Source: Pseudonocardia sp. CNS-004 (GTDB lineage Bacteria > Actinomycetota > Actinomycetes > Mycobacteriales > Pseudonocardiaceae). From it: a stretch of DNA of 64,000 nt. Of the stretch, positions 19,074 through 28,419 are shown in pieces. Location: positions 186,001 to 250,000 of the forward strand of contig MKJV01000079.1 of assembly GCA_001942185.1 (NCBI GenBank), in the 5' to 3' direction. Under the pieces are notes generated by a model. It was not told the origin of the DNA and did no database searches. It was given only the letters and a program-made list of their open reading frames with translations. The stretch's first letter is position 1. The number at the start of each line of letters is the position of its first letter. Both the position numbers and the translations under genes were made by a program.

Positions 19074-20370
19074 CGAGCGCCAGGTACTCCTCGTCCTCCG
19101 CAGGGTCGGGATTGCGGCCCAGCGCGAGGCCGGCCAGCGTGAACAGCGAGGCCACGAGCACGTAGACGGCCACCGGCACCCAGGTGCCCCAGGCGCCGAG
19201 CAGCGCCGTGAAGGCCAGCGGGGCGATGGCACCACCGAACACGCCGGCGATCGTGTAGGCGAGCGAGCTGCCCGTGTAGCGCAGCCGCGTGCTGAACTGC
19301 TCGGTGACGAACGCGGCCTGCGGGCCGTACATGAACGAGTGCAGCGCCAGCCCGACGACGACGCCGATGACGAGCAGCACCGTCGAGCCGCTCTCGATCG
19401 CCGGGAAGAACAGGAACGGCCAGATCGCGGCGCCCCCGGCGGCGGCCCCGTACACCACGCGCCGGTTGACCCGGTCGGAGATGGCGCCTGCCAGCGGGAT
19501 CAGGCCGAGCTGGCAGGTCGAGCCGATGAGGATCGCGGTGAGCACCTGGCCGCGGCTCATGCCGACCACGGTGGTCGCGTACGTGATGACGAAGACCGTG
19601 AACAGCGCGTAGCTGACGTCCGGGCCGATCCGGCTGAGCACCCCGGCGAGCAGCCCGCGCCCCTGCGTTCGGAAGACGTCGCCGATCGGCGCCGCCGGCT
19701 GCTCGCCGCGCTCCTGGATGGCGCGGAACACCGGGGTGTCCTCGAGTCGCAGCCGGATCCACAGCCCGAACGCGACGAGCACCGCCGACAGCAGGAACGC
19801 GACCCGCCAGCCCCATCCGAGGAACGCCTCGTCGGACAGGACGGCGGACAGCAGGGCCAACACGCCGTTCGACAGCAGGTTGCCCGCAGGCGGACCGATC
19901 TGCGCGGCCGAGGACCAGAAGCCCCGTTTGCGCGGGTCGCCGAACTCGCTCGACAGCAGGACCGCCCCGCCCCACTCACCGCCGACGCCGACGCCCTGCG
20001 CGAACCGCAACAGCACCAGGATGATCGGGGCGGCCACGCCGATCGTCCCGTAGGTCGGGAGCAGGCCGATCAGGAAGGTCGCGGCGCCGATCAGCAGGAG
20101 CGTCAGCACGAGCACCTGCTTGCGCCCGATGACGTCGCCCAGCCGCCCGAACACGAAGCCGCCGAGCGGGCGGGAGACGTAGCCGACGGCGTAGGTCGAG
20201 AAGGCGAGCAGCGTGCCGGTCAGCGGGTCCGCTTCGGGGAAGAACAGCTGCGGGAAGACCAGCGCGGCGGCGGCCGAGTAGACCGCGAAGTCGTACCACT
20301 CCAGCGACGTGCCGGTGAGGCTCGCCGTGAAGGCCTTGACCAGCGAGCGCCGGTCGATCTCCGGGGGCAT
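19045..20370 (-). CDS. MFS transporter, metabolite:H+ symporter (MHS) family
   Basis: A 441-residue, 12-span transporter. The MHS signatures are TGTSLEWYDFAVYS at the N-terminus, FGRLGDVIGRKQVLVLTL between spans 2 and 3, and RFAQGVGVGGEWGGAVLL. The family imports proline/betaine, shikimate, alpha-ketoglutarate or aromatic acids with protons. CAGGAGGAG precedes the ATG. It lies in a cluster with a nitrilase, DUF2848 and a GntR regulator, suggesting uptake of the substrate of that catabolic set. Confidence 0.92.
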   Translation of the reverse strand: MPPEIDRRSLVKAFTASLTGTSLEWYDFAVYSAAAALVFPQLFFPEADPLTGTLLAFSTYAVGYVSRPLGGFVFGRLGDVIGRKQVLVLTLLLIGAATFLIGLLPTYGTIGVAAPIILVLLRFAQGVGVGGEWGGAVLLSSEFGDPRKRGFWSSAAQIGPPAGNLLSNGVLALLSAVLSDEAFLGWGWRVAFLLSAVLVAFGLWIRLRLEDTPVFRAIQERGEQPAAPIGDVFRTQGRGLLAGVLSRIGPDVSYALFTVFVITYATTVVGMSRGQVLTAILIGSTCQLGLIPLAGAISDRVNRRVVYGAAAGGAAIWPFLFFPAIESGSTVLLVIGVVVGLALHSFMYGPQAAFVTEQFSTRLRYTGSSLAYTIAGVFGGAIAPLAFTALLGAWGTWVPVAVYVLVASLFTLAGLALGRNPDPAEDEEYLALVTPGGTTAA

Positions 20371-20409
20371 GCACTCCTCCTGTTCAGGTGGCGGGTGGCG
20401 TCATACTTC

Positions 20410-20428
20410 ATGTATACAAGCCGCATGC
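20410..20428. promoter_or_regulatory. Candidate GntR operator/leaderless promoter, site 2
   Basis: ATGTATAC-N5-GCATGC; GCATGC holds the ATG of the DUF2848 gene at 20425. TGTATACA (20411-20418) is a perfect 8-bp palindrome. It shares layout and spacing with 18414-18432, linking the two divergent gene pairs. Confidence 0.55.
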
Positions 20429-21122
20429 GCAAGTCCTGGATGCCCGAGCTCGCCTTCGACCTGCCCGACGGGACGTCCGTTCCCGTCACCGTCACGCGCC
20501 TGTTGAACGCCGGCTACGCGGGGCGGGAGCAGGACGAGGTCGCCGCCCACGTCGCCGAGCTCGCCGAGCTGGGCGTCCCCGCCCCCACCGTGACCCCCGC
20601 GCTGTACCCGGTGGCGCCCTACCTCGCCGCCCAGGCCGACACCGTCCCGGCGCAGCACGGCCGCACCTCCGGCGAGGCCGAGTGGGCGCTCGTCGTCGCA
20701 GGCCCCGGGGACCTGCTGCTCACGGTCGCGTGCGACCACACCGACCGCGCGCTCGAGGTGCACGGCGTCGCGTGGAGCAAGAACGCGGGCCTCGACGTGC
20801 TGGGGCGCGGCGCTGGCGCCTCGCCGACGTCGAGGACCACCTCGACCAGCTCCGGCTGCGCGCGTGGGTGAGCCACGACGACGGCACCGAACAGCTGATC
20901 CAGGACTCGTCCCTCGCCGCGCTGTTGCCCCCGCGCCACTGGCTCGACGAGATCCCCCACCTGCTGGAACCCGGCACGGTGCTGCTGTCGGGGACGGTCG
21001 CGATGCTGCCGGGCGTCGACCAGTTCGCCGACCACTGGCGCGTCGCGCTCACCGACCCGGTGACCGAGCGCACCCTCGAACTGGCCTACGCCGTGGCGCG
21101 CATGCCCGATCCGATCGGGTAA
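20425..21122 (+). CDS. DUF2848-family protein (FAH/AraD1-like), one frameshift
   Basis: About 232 residues after repair. Family hallmarks are VTRLLNAGYAGREQDEVAAH, the Pro-rich ALYPVAPYLAAQ, VACDHTDRALEVHGVAWSK and, after the lesion near 20811, WRLADVEDHLDQLRLRAWV. DUF2848 is related to the fumarylacetoacetate hydrolase fold; its reaction is not established. It is divergent from the MHS transporter and probably shares its GntR control, fitting a small acid or amide catabolic pathway together with the nitrilase. Confidence 0.75.
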
Positions 21123-21132
21123 GGTCGCCGCC

Positions 21133-21201
21133 GTGCAGCGGTACTACTACTGGTTTATCCGACCGGCCCGGGAGGGGTCGGCGGGCGAACCGCTGCGCTG
21201 A
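21133..21201 (+). CDS. Aromatic-rich attenuator leader peptide upstream of DAHP synthase
   Basis: A 22-codon open frame begins with the GTG at 21133 and starts MQRYYYWFIRP. Codons 4-8 are Tyr-Tyr-Tyr-Trp-Phe (21142-21156), all three products of the pathway whose first enzyme is encoded 80 bp downstream. The TGA is at 21199-21201. Such clustering by chance in a 22-codon frame placed exactly here is very unlikely. It should act as a sensor: ribosome stalling on uncharged Tyr, Trp or Phe tRNA would change folding of the downstream stems (see attenuator). The ribosome-binding site is weak (AAGG). Confidence 0.8.
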   Translation: MQRYYYWFIRPAREGSAGEPLR

Positions 21202-21250
21202 CCCTCCACCCCGAGCCGGATCCCGAGCCGGCTCGGCGGGTATTTCGACG
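21171..21250 (+). promoter_or_regulatory. Predicted transcription attenuator of DAHP synthase gene
   Basis: Stem 1: GGAGGGGTC (21171-21179) with GACCCTCC (21200-21207), one bulged G, overlapping the leader stop codon. Stem 2: CCGAGCCGG (21211-21219) with CCGGCTCGG (21228-21236), 9 bp, 8-nt loop, then CGGGTATTTCG. A second palindrome, CCGAGCCGGCTCGG at 21223-21236, competes with stem 2. The order leader peptide, stem 1, terminator-like stem 2, start codon is that of amino-acid attenuators. Confidence 0.65.
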
Positions 21251-21282
21251 GGCGCGGCTCGCCTGAAGCAGAGAGCGCCGTC

Positions 21283-22342
21283 ATGACCCTCACCGCCGTC
21301 CCCGCCCTGGACGAGCACCGCACCACCCGGATCAGCCCGTTGCTGTCCCCGTCGCTGCTGCGCCACGAGCTTCCCGTCGACGCGGCCGTCGGCGACACGG
21401 TCACACGATCGAGAGCCGAGGCCGTCGACATCCTCGACGGCCGCGACGATCGGCTGATCGTGGTCGTGGGGCCGTGCTCGATCCACGACCCCGACGCCGC
21501 GATGGACTACGCACACCGGCTGGCCGCGCAGGCCGAGCGGGTATCGGGTGAGCTGCGCGTCGTCATGCGCACCTACTTCGAGAAGCCGCGTTCCACCGTG
21601 GGTTGGAAGGGCCTGATCAACGATCCCGGCCTGGACGGCACCTACGACGTCAACCGGGGTCTGCGCACCGCGCGCAGGCTGCTGCTGGACGTCACGGCGC
21701 TCGGCCTCCCCGTCGGCTGCGAGTTCCTCGACCCGATCACCCCGCAGTTCCTCGCCGACATCGTCAGCTGGGGCGCGATCGCGCCCGCACGGCCGCGAGC
21801 CAGGTCCACCGCCAGCTGTGCAGCGCCCTCTCGATGCCGGTCGGGATCAAGAACCCGACCGACGGTGACGTGCAGGTCGCGATCGACGGCGTGCGCGCCG
21901 CCGGGGCCAGCCACGTGTTCATGGGCATCAACCCCGACGGCCTGGCCGCCCTGATCACGACCACCGGCAACCCCGACTGCCACGTCATCCTCCGCGGCAG
22001 CACCGGCGGCCCCAACCACGACGCCGCCTCGGTGGCCGCCACGCTCGACCGACTCCGCGGCAACGACCTGCCCGCGCGGGTGATCGTGGACGCCAGCCAC
22101 GGCAACAGCGGCAAGGACCACGTCCGGCAGGCGGGTGTGGTCCACGAGCTCGCCGAGCGCATCGGCGCAGGTGAGACGGGCATCGCCGGCGTGATGATGG
22201 AGAGCTTCCTCGTCGCCGGGCGCAGGACCTCGGCCCGTCGATGACCCGCGGCCAGAGCGTCACCGACGCGTGCCTGGACTGGGACACGACGGCCGGGCTG
22301 CTGGACGAGCTGGCGGCCGCCGTGGCGGCGCGGCGGGCGTGA
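21283..22342 (+). CDS. 3-deoxy-7-phosphoheptulonate (DAHP) synthase, class I, two frameshifts
   Basis: About 353 residues after repair. It condenses phosphoenolpyruvate and erythrose 4-phosphate, the first step to chorismate and Phe/Tyr/Trp. Class I (AroF/G/H-type) motifs are VVVGPCSIHDPDAAMDY, MRTYFEKPRSTVGWKGL, GCEFLDPITPQFLADIVSWG, then ASQVHRQLCSALSMPVG, RGSTGGPNHD and VDASHGNSGKDH. Two lesions (about 21785 and 22220) each lack one base. The restored end is TTAGLLDELAAAVAARRA with the TGA at 22340-22342. Expression is probably governed by the leader peptide and attenuator just upstream. The downstream palindrome at 22350-22405 is its terminator. Confidence 0.92.
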
Positions 22343-22349
22343 ACGGGCT

Positions 22350-22405
22350 CGAGATGGCACTCAGGGCTGTGGCGGGATGATCGAACAGCTCTGAGTGCCA
22401 TCTCG
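22350..22405. terminator. Strong palindrome after DAHP synthase gene
   Basis: The 21-bp arms 22350-22370 and 22385-22405 differ from perfect complementarity by one G-U pair; the loop is 14 nt. The left arm starts CGAGATGGCACTCAG. It lies 8 bp past the stop, between convergent genes, so it probably terminates from both sides. The rest of the gap to 22649 holds a second cluster of ACTTCGCAC / GTGCGAAGT words (22593-22601, 22634-22642) and GGACTTCGC / GCGAAGTCC (22591-22599, 22616-22624), which can form alternative stems; I see no gene there. Confidence 0.75.
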
Positions 22406-22649
22406 GTGCCGAAACGCCGATAGGACGCACAACGCCGTCCTTGGTGATGAACCTCGGCACTCGCCCGCCCTTCTTGATCGCGATGAGAGCGGGCGGAGCT
22501 TAGGGCGCATTCACTCGGTCGTGGAGCGAATCGGGAGCTTCACTCGATCAGCCGCAACCGATCTTTCGGCGCACTTCGAGCAGCAAGTACGGACTTCGCA
22601 CAAGGCCCGCCCTGCGCGAAGTCCACACCGGATGTGCGAAGTGGCCTTC

Positions 22650-23874
22650 TCAGGCCTCCATCTCGGCGAGGCGGCGGGTGAGGAACCGGCGTTCGGCTTC
22701 CGACTCCGTCATCGCCAGGGCCTCTCGGTACGCCTCCCCGGCCTCCTGCAGGCGGCCCAGGCGGCGGAGCAGGTCGGCCCGGGTTGCGGGGAGCATCCGG
22801 TAGCCGGACAGCTCGTCGCCCAGCTCGTCCACGAGGCGAGTCCAGCGTCCGGGCCCTCGGCCATCGCGACGGCGACGGCGCGGTTGAGCCGCACCACCGG
22901 TGAGGCTGTGAGCCGGGCGAGGGTGCCGTAGAGCGCGGCGATCTGCGGCCAGTCCGTGTCGGACGCGTCGGCGGCGCGGGCATGGCACGCGGCGATGGCC
23001 GCCTGCACCTGGTAGGTGCCGGGCTCCCGCCTGCGCAGGGCCGCGTCGAGGAGCGCGAGGCCCTCACTGATCTCGTCGCGGTCCCACGTGCCGCGGTCCT
23101 GGTCCTCCAGCGGGACGGGGTTGCCCTCGGCGTCCAGCCGCGCGGCCCGCCGCGAGTGTTGCAGGAGCAGCAGGGCCGTCAGGCCGAGCACCTCGGGTCG
23201 TCGGGCATGAGGGCCGCGAGCACCCGGGCCAGGCGGATCGCCTCGGCGCACAGGTCGTGCCGCACGAGGTCGGGCCCGGCGGCCGCCGAGTAGCCCTCGT
23301 TGAACAGCAGGTACACGACCCCGAGCACGCCCACGAGCCGATCGGGCAGGAGGTGGTCGGGCGGCACCCGGTACGGGATCCCGGCCTGGCGGATCTTGCG
23401 TTTGGCCCGGACCAGCCGCTGGGCCATCGTCGGCTCCGGCACGAGGAACGCACGCGCGATCTCCGCCGTGGTGAGGCCGGTGAGCGTGCGCAGCGTCAGC
23501 GCCACCCGGCCCTCCAGGGGGAGCGCCGGGTGGCAGCAGGTGAAGATCAGCCGCAGCCGGTCGTCCGGAACAGCGCTCTCCTCACCCTGACCCTGGGACC
23601 CGAGTGGCATCGCCGCCACCTCCCTCAGCTTCGCCGCCTCGATCTTGCTGCGCTTGAGCCGGTTCAGCGCCGTGTTGCGGGCGGTGGTGGTGAGCCACGC
23701 GCCCGGGTTGCGCGGGACGCCTCGCGCGGCCGACCGGGCCAGCGCCTGCGCGACGGCGTCCTGCGCGCACTCCTCGGCGAGGTCCCAGTCCCCCGTCGTC
23801 CGGATGAGGGTGGCGACGACGCGGCCCCACTCGTCCCGGAACGCAGCGGCGACGGCGGCCTCGACGTCCGTCAT
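22650..23874 (-). CDS. ECF42-type RNA polymerase sigma factor with C-terminal TPR extension, two frameshifts
   Basis: About 408 residues after repair. Sigma region 2 includes [19 protein letters not shown] and [19 protein letters not shown]; region 4 includes [20 protein letters not shown] and [10 protein letters not shown]. The motif [19 protein letters not shown] and the long helical extension ([37 protein letters not shown]) identify the ECF42 group, whose C-terminal extension is needed for function. Lesions near 23203 and 22845 each need one base. The ATG (23872-23874) overlaps the stop of the YCII/DGPF gene (TAATG). ECF42 factors lack a classical anti-sigma factor and occur next to DGPF proteins, as here. 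Confidence 0.9.
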
Positions 23875-24215
23875 TACTGGTCGAGCGGCCAGACCGGCCG
23901 GATCTCCAGCACCCCTTGCCGGGCGAACGGATGCTTGGACGCCACCTCGATGGCCTCGTCGAGGTCGGCGCACTCCAGCAGGTCGTAGCCGTACATCTGT
24001 TCCTTGGTCTCGGCGAACGGGCCGTCGGAGATCAGCACCTCGCCGCCCCGGAAGCGCACGGTGGTGCTGTCGGACTGGGGCCGCAGCCGGTCGCCCTGCA
24101 GCCTGACCCCGCGGGCGTCCATCTCGGCCACCCACTGCTCGATCGTGTATCCGCCCCGGTCCTCCGGGGCCACCTCGTCGCCCTCGTAGCCGCAGATCAA
24201 CAGCATGTACTGCAT
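23874..24215 (-). CDS. YCII/DGPF-domain protein, partner of ECF42 sigma factor
   Basis: A 113-residue protein beginning [14 protein letters not shown], with the name-giving motif [20 protein letters not shown] and the C-terminal [15 protein letters not shown]. It is a YCII-like ferredoxin-fold protein. The stop overlaps the sigma gene start by one base, so they are co-translated. Its function is unknown; in the ECF42 group such proteins are the usual co-encoded and often sigma-dependent partner. Confidence 0.9.
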   Translation of the reverse strand: MQYMLLICGYEGDEVAPEDRGGYTIEQWVAEMDARGVRLQGDRLRPQSDSTTVRFRGGEVLISDGPFAETKEQMYGYDLLECADLDEAIEVASKHPFARQGVLEIRPVWPLDQ

Positions 24216-24282
24216 CTCGGTTCCTCCTCGTCTCGGTCGGTCACCACTACGACAACCGGGACCGCCCGGAATCGACACCAGC

Positions 24283-24312
24283 TTGACAGGCAAGTCGTCG
24301 CTTGCCTATAAA
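24283..24312 (+). promoter_or_regulatory. Near-consensus leaderless promoter with operator in the spacer
   Basis: TTGACA (24283-24288), an 18-nt spacer, then TATAAA (24307-24312), 6 nt before the ATG at 24319; transcription would start at or next to the A of ATG. The spacer is itself an inverted repeat, GGCAAG-TCGTCG-CTTGCC (7-bp arms including the flanking A and T), a natural site for autorepression by the ArsR product. Confidence 0.7.
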
Positions 24313-24318
24313 TGCGCC

Positions 24319-24591
24319 ATGTCCGAGGTGCTCTTCAAGGCTCTCGCCGACCCGACGAGGCGGGTGCTCCTCGACGAGCTCACCGAGAAGGACGGCCAGA
24401 CGCTGTTCGAGATCTGCGGGCGGCTGGCGATGAAGCACGGACTGAGCTCGTCGCGCCAGGCGATCTCCCAGCACCTCGCCGTGCTCGAGGAGGCCGGGCT
24501 GGTCACCACCCGCCGCGAGGGCCGCTACAAGTTCCACCACGTCGACACCACTCCCCTGCGCTCGATCGTCGAGCGTTGGCCGATCCCCTGA
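24319..24591 (+). CDS. ArsR-family transcriptional regulator (small, autoregulated)
   Basis: A 90-residue winged-helix protein. The motifs are VLFKALADPTRRVLLDEL, then SSRQAISQHLAVLEEAGLV and TTRREGRYKFHHVDTTPL. It lacks metal-binding Cys clusters and belongs to the SmtB/YcaV-like group often paired with VOC or activator-of-Hsp90 genes. Its leaderless promoter carries an inverted repeat between -35 and -10. A VOC protein gene follows 9 bp after the stop and is surely co-transcribed. It is divergent from the YCII/ECF42 operon. Confidence 0.92.
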   Translation: MSEVLFKALADPTRRVLLDELTEKDGQTLFEICGRLAMKHGLSSSRQAISQHLAVLEEAGLVTTRREGRYKFHHVDTTPLRSIVERWPIP

Positions 24592-24600
24592 GGAGCAGCA

Positions 24601-24993
<393 letters not shown>

Positions 24994-25476
24994 AGGCCTC
25001 GTGGCGGGTATCGCGGGCGTCGCAAGCGCCTGGGCGGCACCTGGATCGCCCGCCGCCGCACCCGCTCCCGCCGGGCCTCGGAAACGGCGCCGGACGAGGC
25101 GGAACAGGACGCGGCCCCGGACCGGGACCGCGACCCGTCCGGATACCTGTGATCATCGGGGTCGTGTCGATGGCGTGACCGCAGCACGCGCGACGGGTTC
25201 GCGCCAGGCGGCGGGAAGGCGCGTCGCCGTCGCGAACTGGTAGTAGGAGGCGAGGTCGCGCTCACGCGGCAGCCGGGCGGTGTCGGTCGCGCCCGCAGCG
25301 TTCCACGTCGGAGCGCGACCGATCCCCCAATCCCTCATCCCCCAACGACCCGGAAACCCCACAATCCCGCCGGTCGTGCGCTCGCCCGATCCCTGATGAC
25401 CGGGGCGTGGCCCGCTCATAGCTTTTCCTCACATCGCCGGAGAGCGAATCAGGAACCGAGCTAGGAGTCGATCACG
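24994..25476. other. Intergenic region before the ini locus, no gene recognised
   Basis: 483 bp with no convincing open frame on either strand. The last 50 bp hold the likely iniB 5' untranslated region, including TAGGAG 9-14 nt before the ATG. I see no clear palindrome or tRNA. The upstream part is GC-rich with codon-like periodicity but no family match. Confidence 0.4.
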
Positions 25477-26526
25477 ATGACCGCTGGAATCACGAACATG
25501 GGTGAGCTGCTCGAGGCACTGCGCACGTGGCTGCTGGCCAACCCGAACGGGGACATCCAGGACTTCGCCGCGGAGCACGACACCACGCCGCAGGAGCTGA
25601 CCGAGGGCTGGAACACCTACTTCGCCCAGGCCGACTTCAGCCGGAACTACGACCTGGACACGACGCAGTCCGGTTCTCAGGGCGCCACCCAGGCCGCGAC
25701 GCAGGCCGCCGCGAGTTCGGCACCCGCCTACGTCCCGTCGGAGCCTCCGCCCTACGACGCGAGCCCGCAGGAGTACGTGCAGTACCTCACGCAGGAAGTG
25801 AACAACTTCCAGGAGTTCACGACGATCAACAACATCGAGGACAAGTCGATCAACCAGGTGATCGACACCGGTGGTGGCGACTTCAACCAGGACATCGACC
25901 AGAGCGAGCAGACCGTCGGTGAGGGCGGCGTCCTCATCGACGACAGCAACCTCGACGACGTGGACGTCAACACCGGTGACGTCGGCGCGGGCGGCGTGCT
26001 GCAGCAGGGCGACGACAACCAGGCGGCCACGGGCAACGAGAACGTGCTGCAGGACGGCGACAACAACGTCGGCAACACCGGCGACATCACCGCCACCGAC
26101 GGCAGCGCGGCGAGCGTCGGCGGCAACGCCTCCACGATCGGCAGCGGAAACGACAACTTCGGCAGCGGCCAGAACGCCACGAACGTCGCGGTCGGTGACG
26201 GCAACAAGCAGGCCAACCAGCAGCAGGACAACGACACCGACATCGACGTCGACGACGTGCGCGGCGGGGACGCCAGCGCCGACGGCGGCGACGGCGGCAC
26301 GGGTGGCGCGGGTACCGGCGGCTCCGGTGGCGACGGCGGGTCCGGCGGTGACGTCGACGTCGACGACTCCCGCTTCCCGGACATCGACGGCGGTGACGGC
26401 GGCGACGGCGGGTCCGGCGGGTCCGGGACCGGTGGCAGCGCGGACGGCGGTTCCGGTGGCAGCGCCGACGGCGGCGACGCGGACGTCGACATCGACGTGA
26501 CCAACGACCAGAACATCGACTTCTGA
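25477..26526 (+). CDS. iniB: IniB-like protein (IniB N-terminal domain plus Gly/Asp/Asn-rich tail)
   Basis: 349 residues. The N-terminal 50 residues (GELLEALRTWLLANPNGD, then ELTEGWNTYFAQADF) match the IniB N-terminal domain. The middle is Asn/Gln/Asp-rich (VLQDGDNNVGNTGD, degenerate beta-roll-like repeats at about 130-250). The tail is Gly/Asp-rich (about 255-349). No signal peptide is evident. In mycobacteria iniB is the first gene of the isoniazid-inducible iniBAC operon, switched on by cell-wall biosynthesis inhibitors. Here too it precedes iniA- and iniC-like dynamin genes. The very acidic composition resembles an adhesive or scaffold protein; the molecular role is unknown. Confidence 0.85.
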   Translation: MTAGITNMGELLEALRTWLLANPNGDIQDFAAEHDTTPQELTEGWNTYFAQADFSRNYDLDTTQSGSQGATQAATQAAASSAPAYVPSEPPPYDASPQEYVQYLTQEVNNFQEFTTINNIEDKSINQVIDTGGGDFNQDIDQSEQTVGEGGVLIDDSNLDDVDVNTGDVGAGGVLQQGDDNQAATGNENVLQDGDNNVGNTGDITATDGSAASVGGNASTIGSGNDNFGSGQNATNVAVGDGNKQANQQQDNDTDIDVDDVRGGDASADGGDGGTGGAGTGGSGGDGGSGGDVDVDDSRFPDIDGGDGGDGGSGGSGTGGSADGGSGGSADGGDADVDIDVTNDQNIDF

Positions 26527-26613
26527 TCCGGTCGGGGATGTCGGGCCGGCTCGGCACCACGGGGGGGTGCCGGGTCGGCCGTCGGTCGTGGTGCGTGCCG
26601 ATCAGGGGGAGAC

Positions 26614-28419
26614 ATGGCGGTGTCCGATGCGATCGAGCTCGTCGACGTCGCCCGGAAGGCGACGGAGGCCTACGGGCGGCCGGACCTCACGGCGAAGCTG
26701 GGGCGCACACGGGAGCGGTTGGCCGACCCGAGCGTGCGGGTGCTCGTCGTCGGGGAGTTCAAGCAGGGCAAGAGCCTGCTCGTGAACTCGCTCGTGTCGG
26801 CGTCGGTGTGCCCGGTGGACGACGACGTCGCCACCGCGGTGCCGACGATGGTGCGGCACGCCGCGGCACCGACGGCGGCGCTGGTGCGGGAGCCTGCGTC
26901 CGGGGGTGAGCCGCAGCGGACCGAGATCCCGATCGGGGAGCTGGCCCAGCACGTCTCGGAGGCCGGCAACCCGGACAACCGGCAGCGGATCTCCTACGCC
27001 GACGTCGGCCTGCCGCGCTCGCTGCTCGCCGGTGGGCTGGTGCTCGTCGACACGCCAGGCGTGGGCGGTCTGGGCTCGGCCCACGGCGCGGCGACGATGG
27101 CGGCGATGGCCGGGGCGGACGCGGTGGTGCTGGTGTCGGATGCGGCGCAGGAGTACACCAAGCCGGAGCTCGACTTCCTGGCCACCGCGATGCACGTGTG
27201 CCCGAACGTCGTCGCGGTGCTCACCAAGACCGATCTGTACCCGGCGTGGCGGCGGATCGCCGACCTCGACCGCGGGCACCTCGCCGCCGCCGGGATCAGC
27301 ACCGAGCTGATCCCGATCTCCTCGGCGGTGCGCCAGCTGGCCTTGCGCACGAAGAGCAAGCCGCTCAACGAGGAGTCCGGGTACCCGGTGCTGGTCACGT
27401 ACCTGCGGGAGAAGGTGATCGGCCAGGCCGAGCGGCTGGCGCGCCGTTCCACCGCGCAGGACATCGTCTCCGTCTGCGAGCAGCTCACCACGACGATGGG
27501 CGCGGAGCTCGCCGCCCAGGAGAACCCGGAGAAGGCCCACGAGCTGGTGGCGGAGCTGGAGCAGGCGCGGCGTGGCGCCACCCGGCTCAAGGAGCGCACG
27601 GCGCGCTGGCAGGTCACCCTGAACGACGCCGTCGCCGACCTGTCCGCCGACGTCGACCACGACCTGCGCGACCGGCTCCGGACGGTGCTGCGGGAGGCCG
27701 AGACGCTCGCCGAGGACGCCGACCCCGCAGACGTGTGGGACCAGCTCGCGAAGTGGGTGCAGCACCAGGTGACGTGCGCGGCGTCGGCCAACTTCGTCTG
27801 GGCGAGCGAGCGGGCCGACGCGCTCGCCCGCCGGGTGGCTGCGCTGTTCGCCGAGGACGGGCGGATCGCGCTACCCGAGCTGCCCGTGGCCTCGGTGGGG
27901 CCGGCCCCTCGCGTGGCGGCGCTCGAACGGCCCGACCTCAAACGGCCCGGGCTCGGGGAGAAGGCGCTGAGCGGGCTGCGCGGTGGCTACGGGGGCGGGC
28001 TGATGTTCTTCATGCCGCTGAGCCTCATCCCGGGCCTCGCCATCGCCGCGCCGTTCGCCGCGATCGGCGGCGCGTTGCTCCTCGGGGGCAAGCAGGTGCG
28101 CGACGAGAAGCAGCGGGCCCTTCAACGCCGGCAGTCCGAGGCCAAGATGCTGGTCCGCAAGCACATCGACGAGGTGCAGTTCCAGGTGGGCAAGGACTCC
28201 CGGGACCTGCTGCGCCGCACCCACCGGACGCTGCGCGACCACTTCACGACCCTCGCCGAGGAGATGCAGCAGTCGATGGCGGGGTCCGTGGCCGCCGCGC
28301 AGAGCGCCGTGAAGGCGACGCAGGCCGAACGCGGCACCCGGATCGGCGATCTCAAGGCGGAGCTGGAACGCGTCGCCCACCTCGCCGCCCGGGCCCGCGC
28401 ACTGGCGGAGGCGTCGTGA
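26614..28419 (+). CDS. iniA: IniA-like bacterial dynamin-family GTPase
   Basis: 601 residues (mycobacterial IniA about 640). G1 is GEFKQGKS at 47-54, G3 DTPG at 146-149 and G4 TKTD at 204-207, followed by a long helical bundle. A hydrophobic paddle lies at about 460-490 (GLMFFMPLSLIPGLAIAAPF), and the C-terminal amphipathic helices are Gln/Lys/Arg-rich. Bacterial dynamin-like proteins of this class bind and remodel membranes; mycobacterial IniA shows membrane fission activity in vitro. A clear GGGGGAG precedes the ATG. Its stop overlaps the iniC GTG. It probably acts at the inner face of the cytoplasmic membrane during envelope stress. Confidence 0.92.
   Translation: MAVSDAIELVDVARKATEAYGRPDLTAKLGRTRERLADPSVRVLVVGEFKQGKSLLVNSLVSASVCPVDDDVATAVPTMVRHAAAPTAALVREPASGGEPQRTEIPIGELAQHVSEAGNPDNRQRISYADVGLPRSLLAGGLVLVDTPGVGGLGSAHGAATMAAMAGADAVVLVSDAAQEYTKPELDFLATAMHVCPNVVAVLTKTDLYPAWRRIADLDRGHLAAAGISTELIPISSAVRQLALRTKSKPLNEESGYPVLVTYLREKVIGQAERLARRSTAQDIVSVCEQLTTTMGAELAAQENPEKAHELVAELEQARRGATRLKERTARWQVTLNDAVADLSADVDHDLRDRLRTVLREAETLAEDADPADVWDQLAKWVQHQVTCAASANFVWASERADALARRVAALFAEDGRIALPELPVASVGPAPRVAALERPDLKRPGLGEKALSGLRGGYGGGLMFFMPLSLIPGLAIAAPFAAIGGALLLGGKQVRDEKQRALQRRQSEAKMLVRKHIDEVQFQVGKDSRDLLRRTHRTLRDHFTTLAEEMQQSMAGSVAAAQSAVKATQAERGTRIGDLKAELERVAHLAARARALAEAS

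Noticed and set aside
25752..26615. Pro/Ser-rich minus-strand frame opposite iniB
   Set aside because: Antisense of the Gly/Asp-rich repeat region; no independent support.
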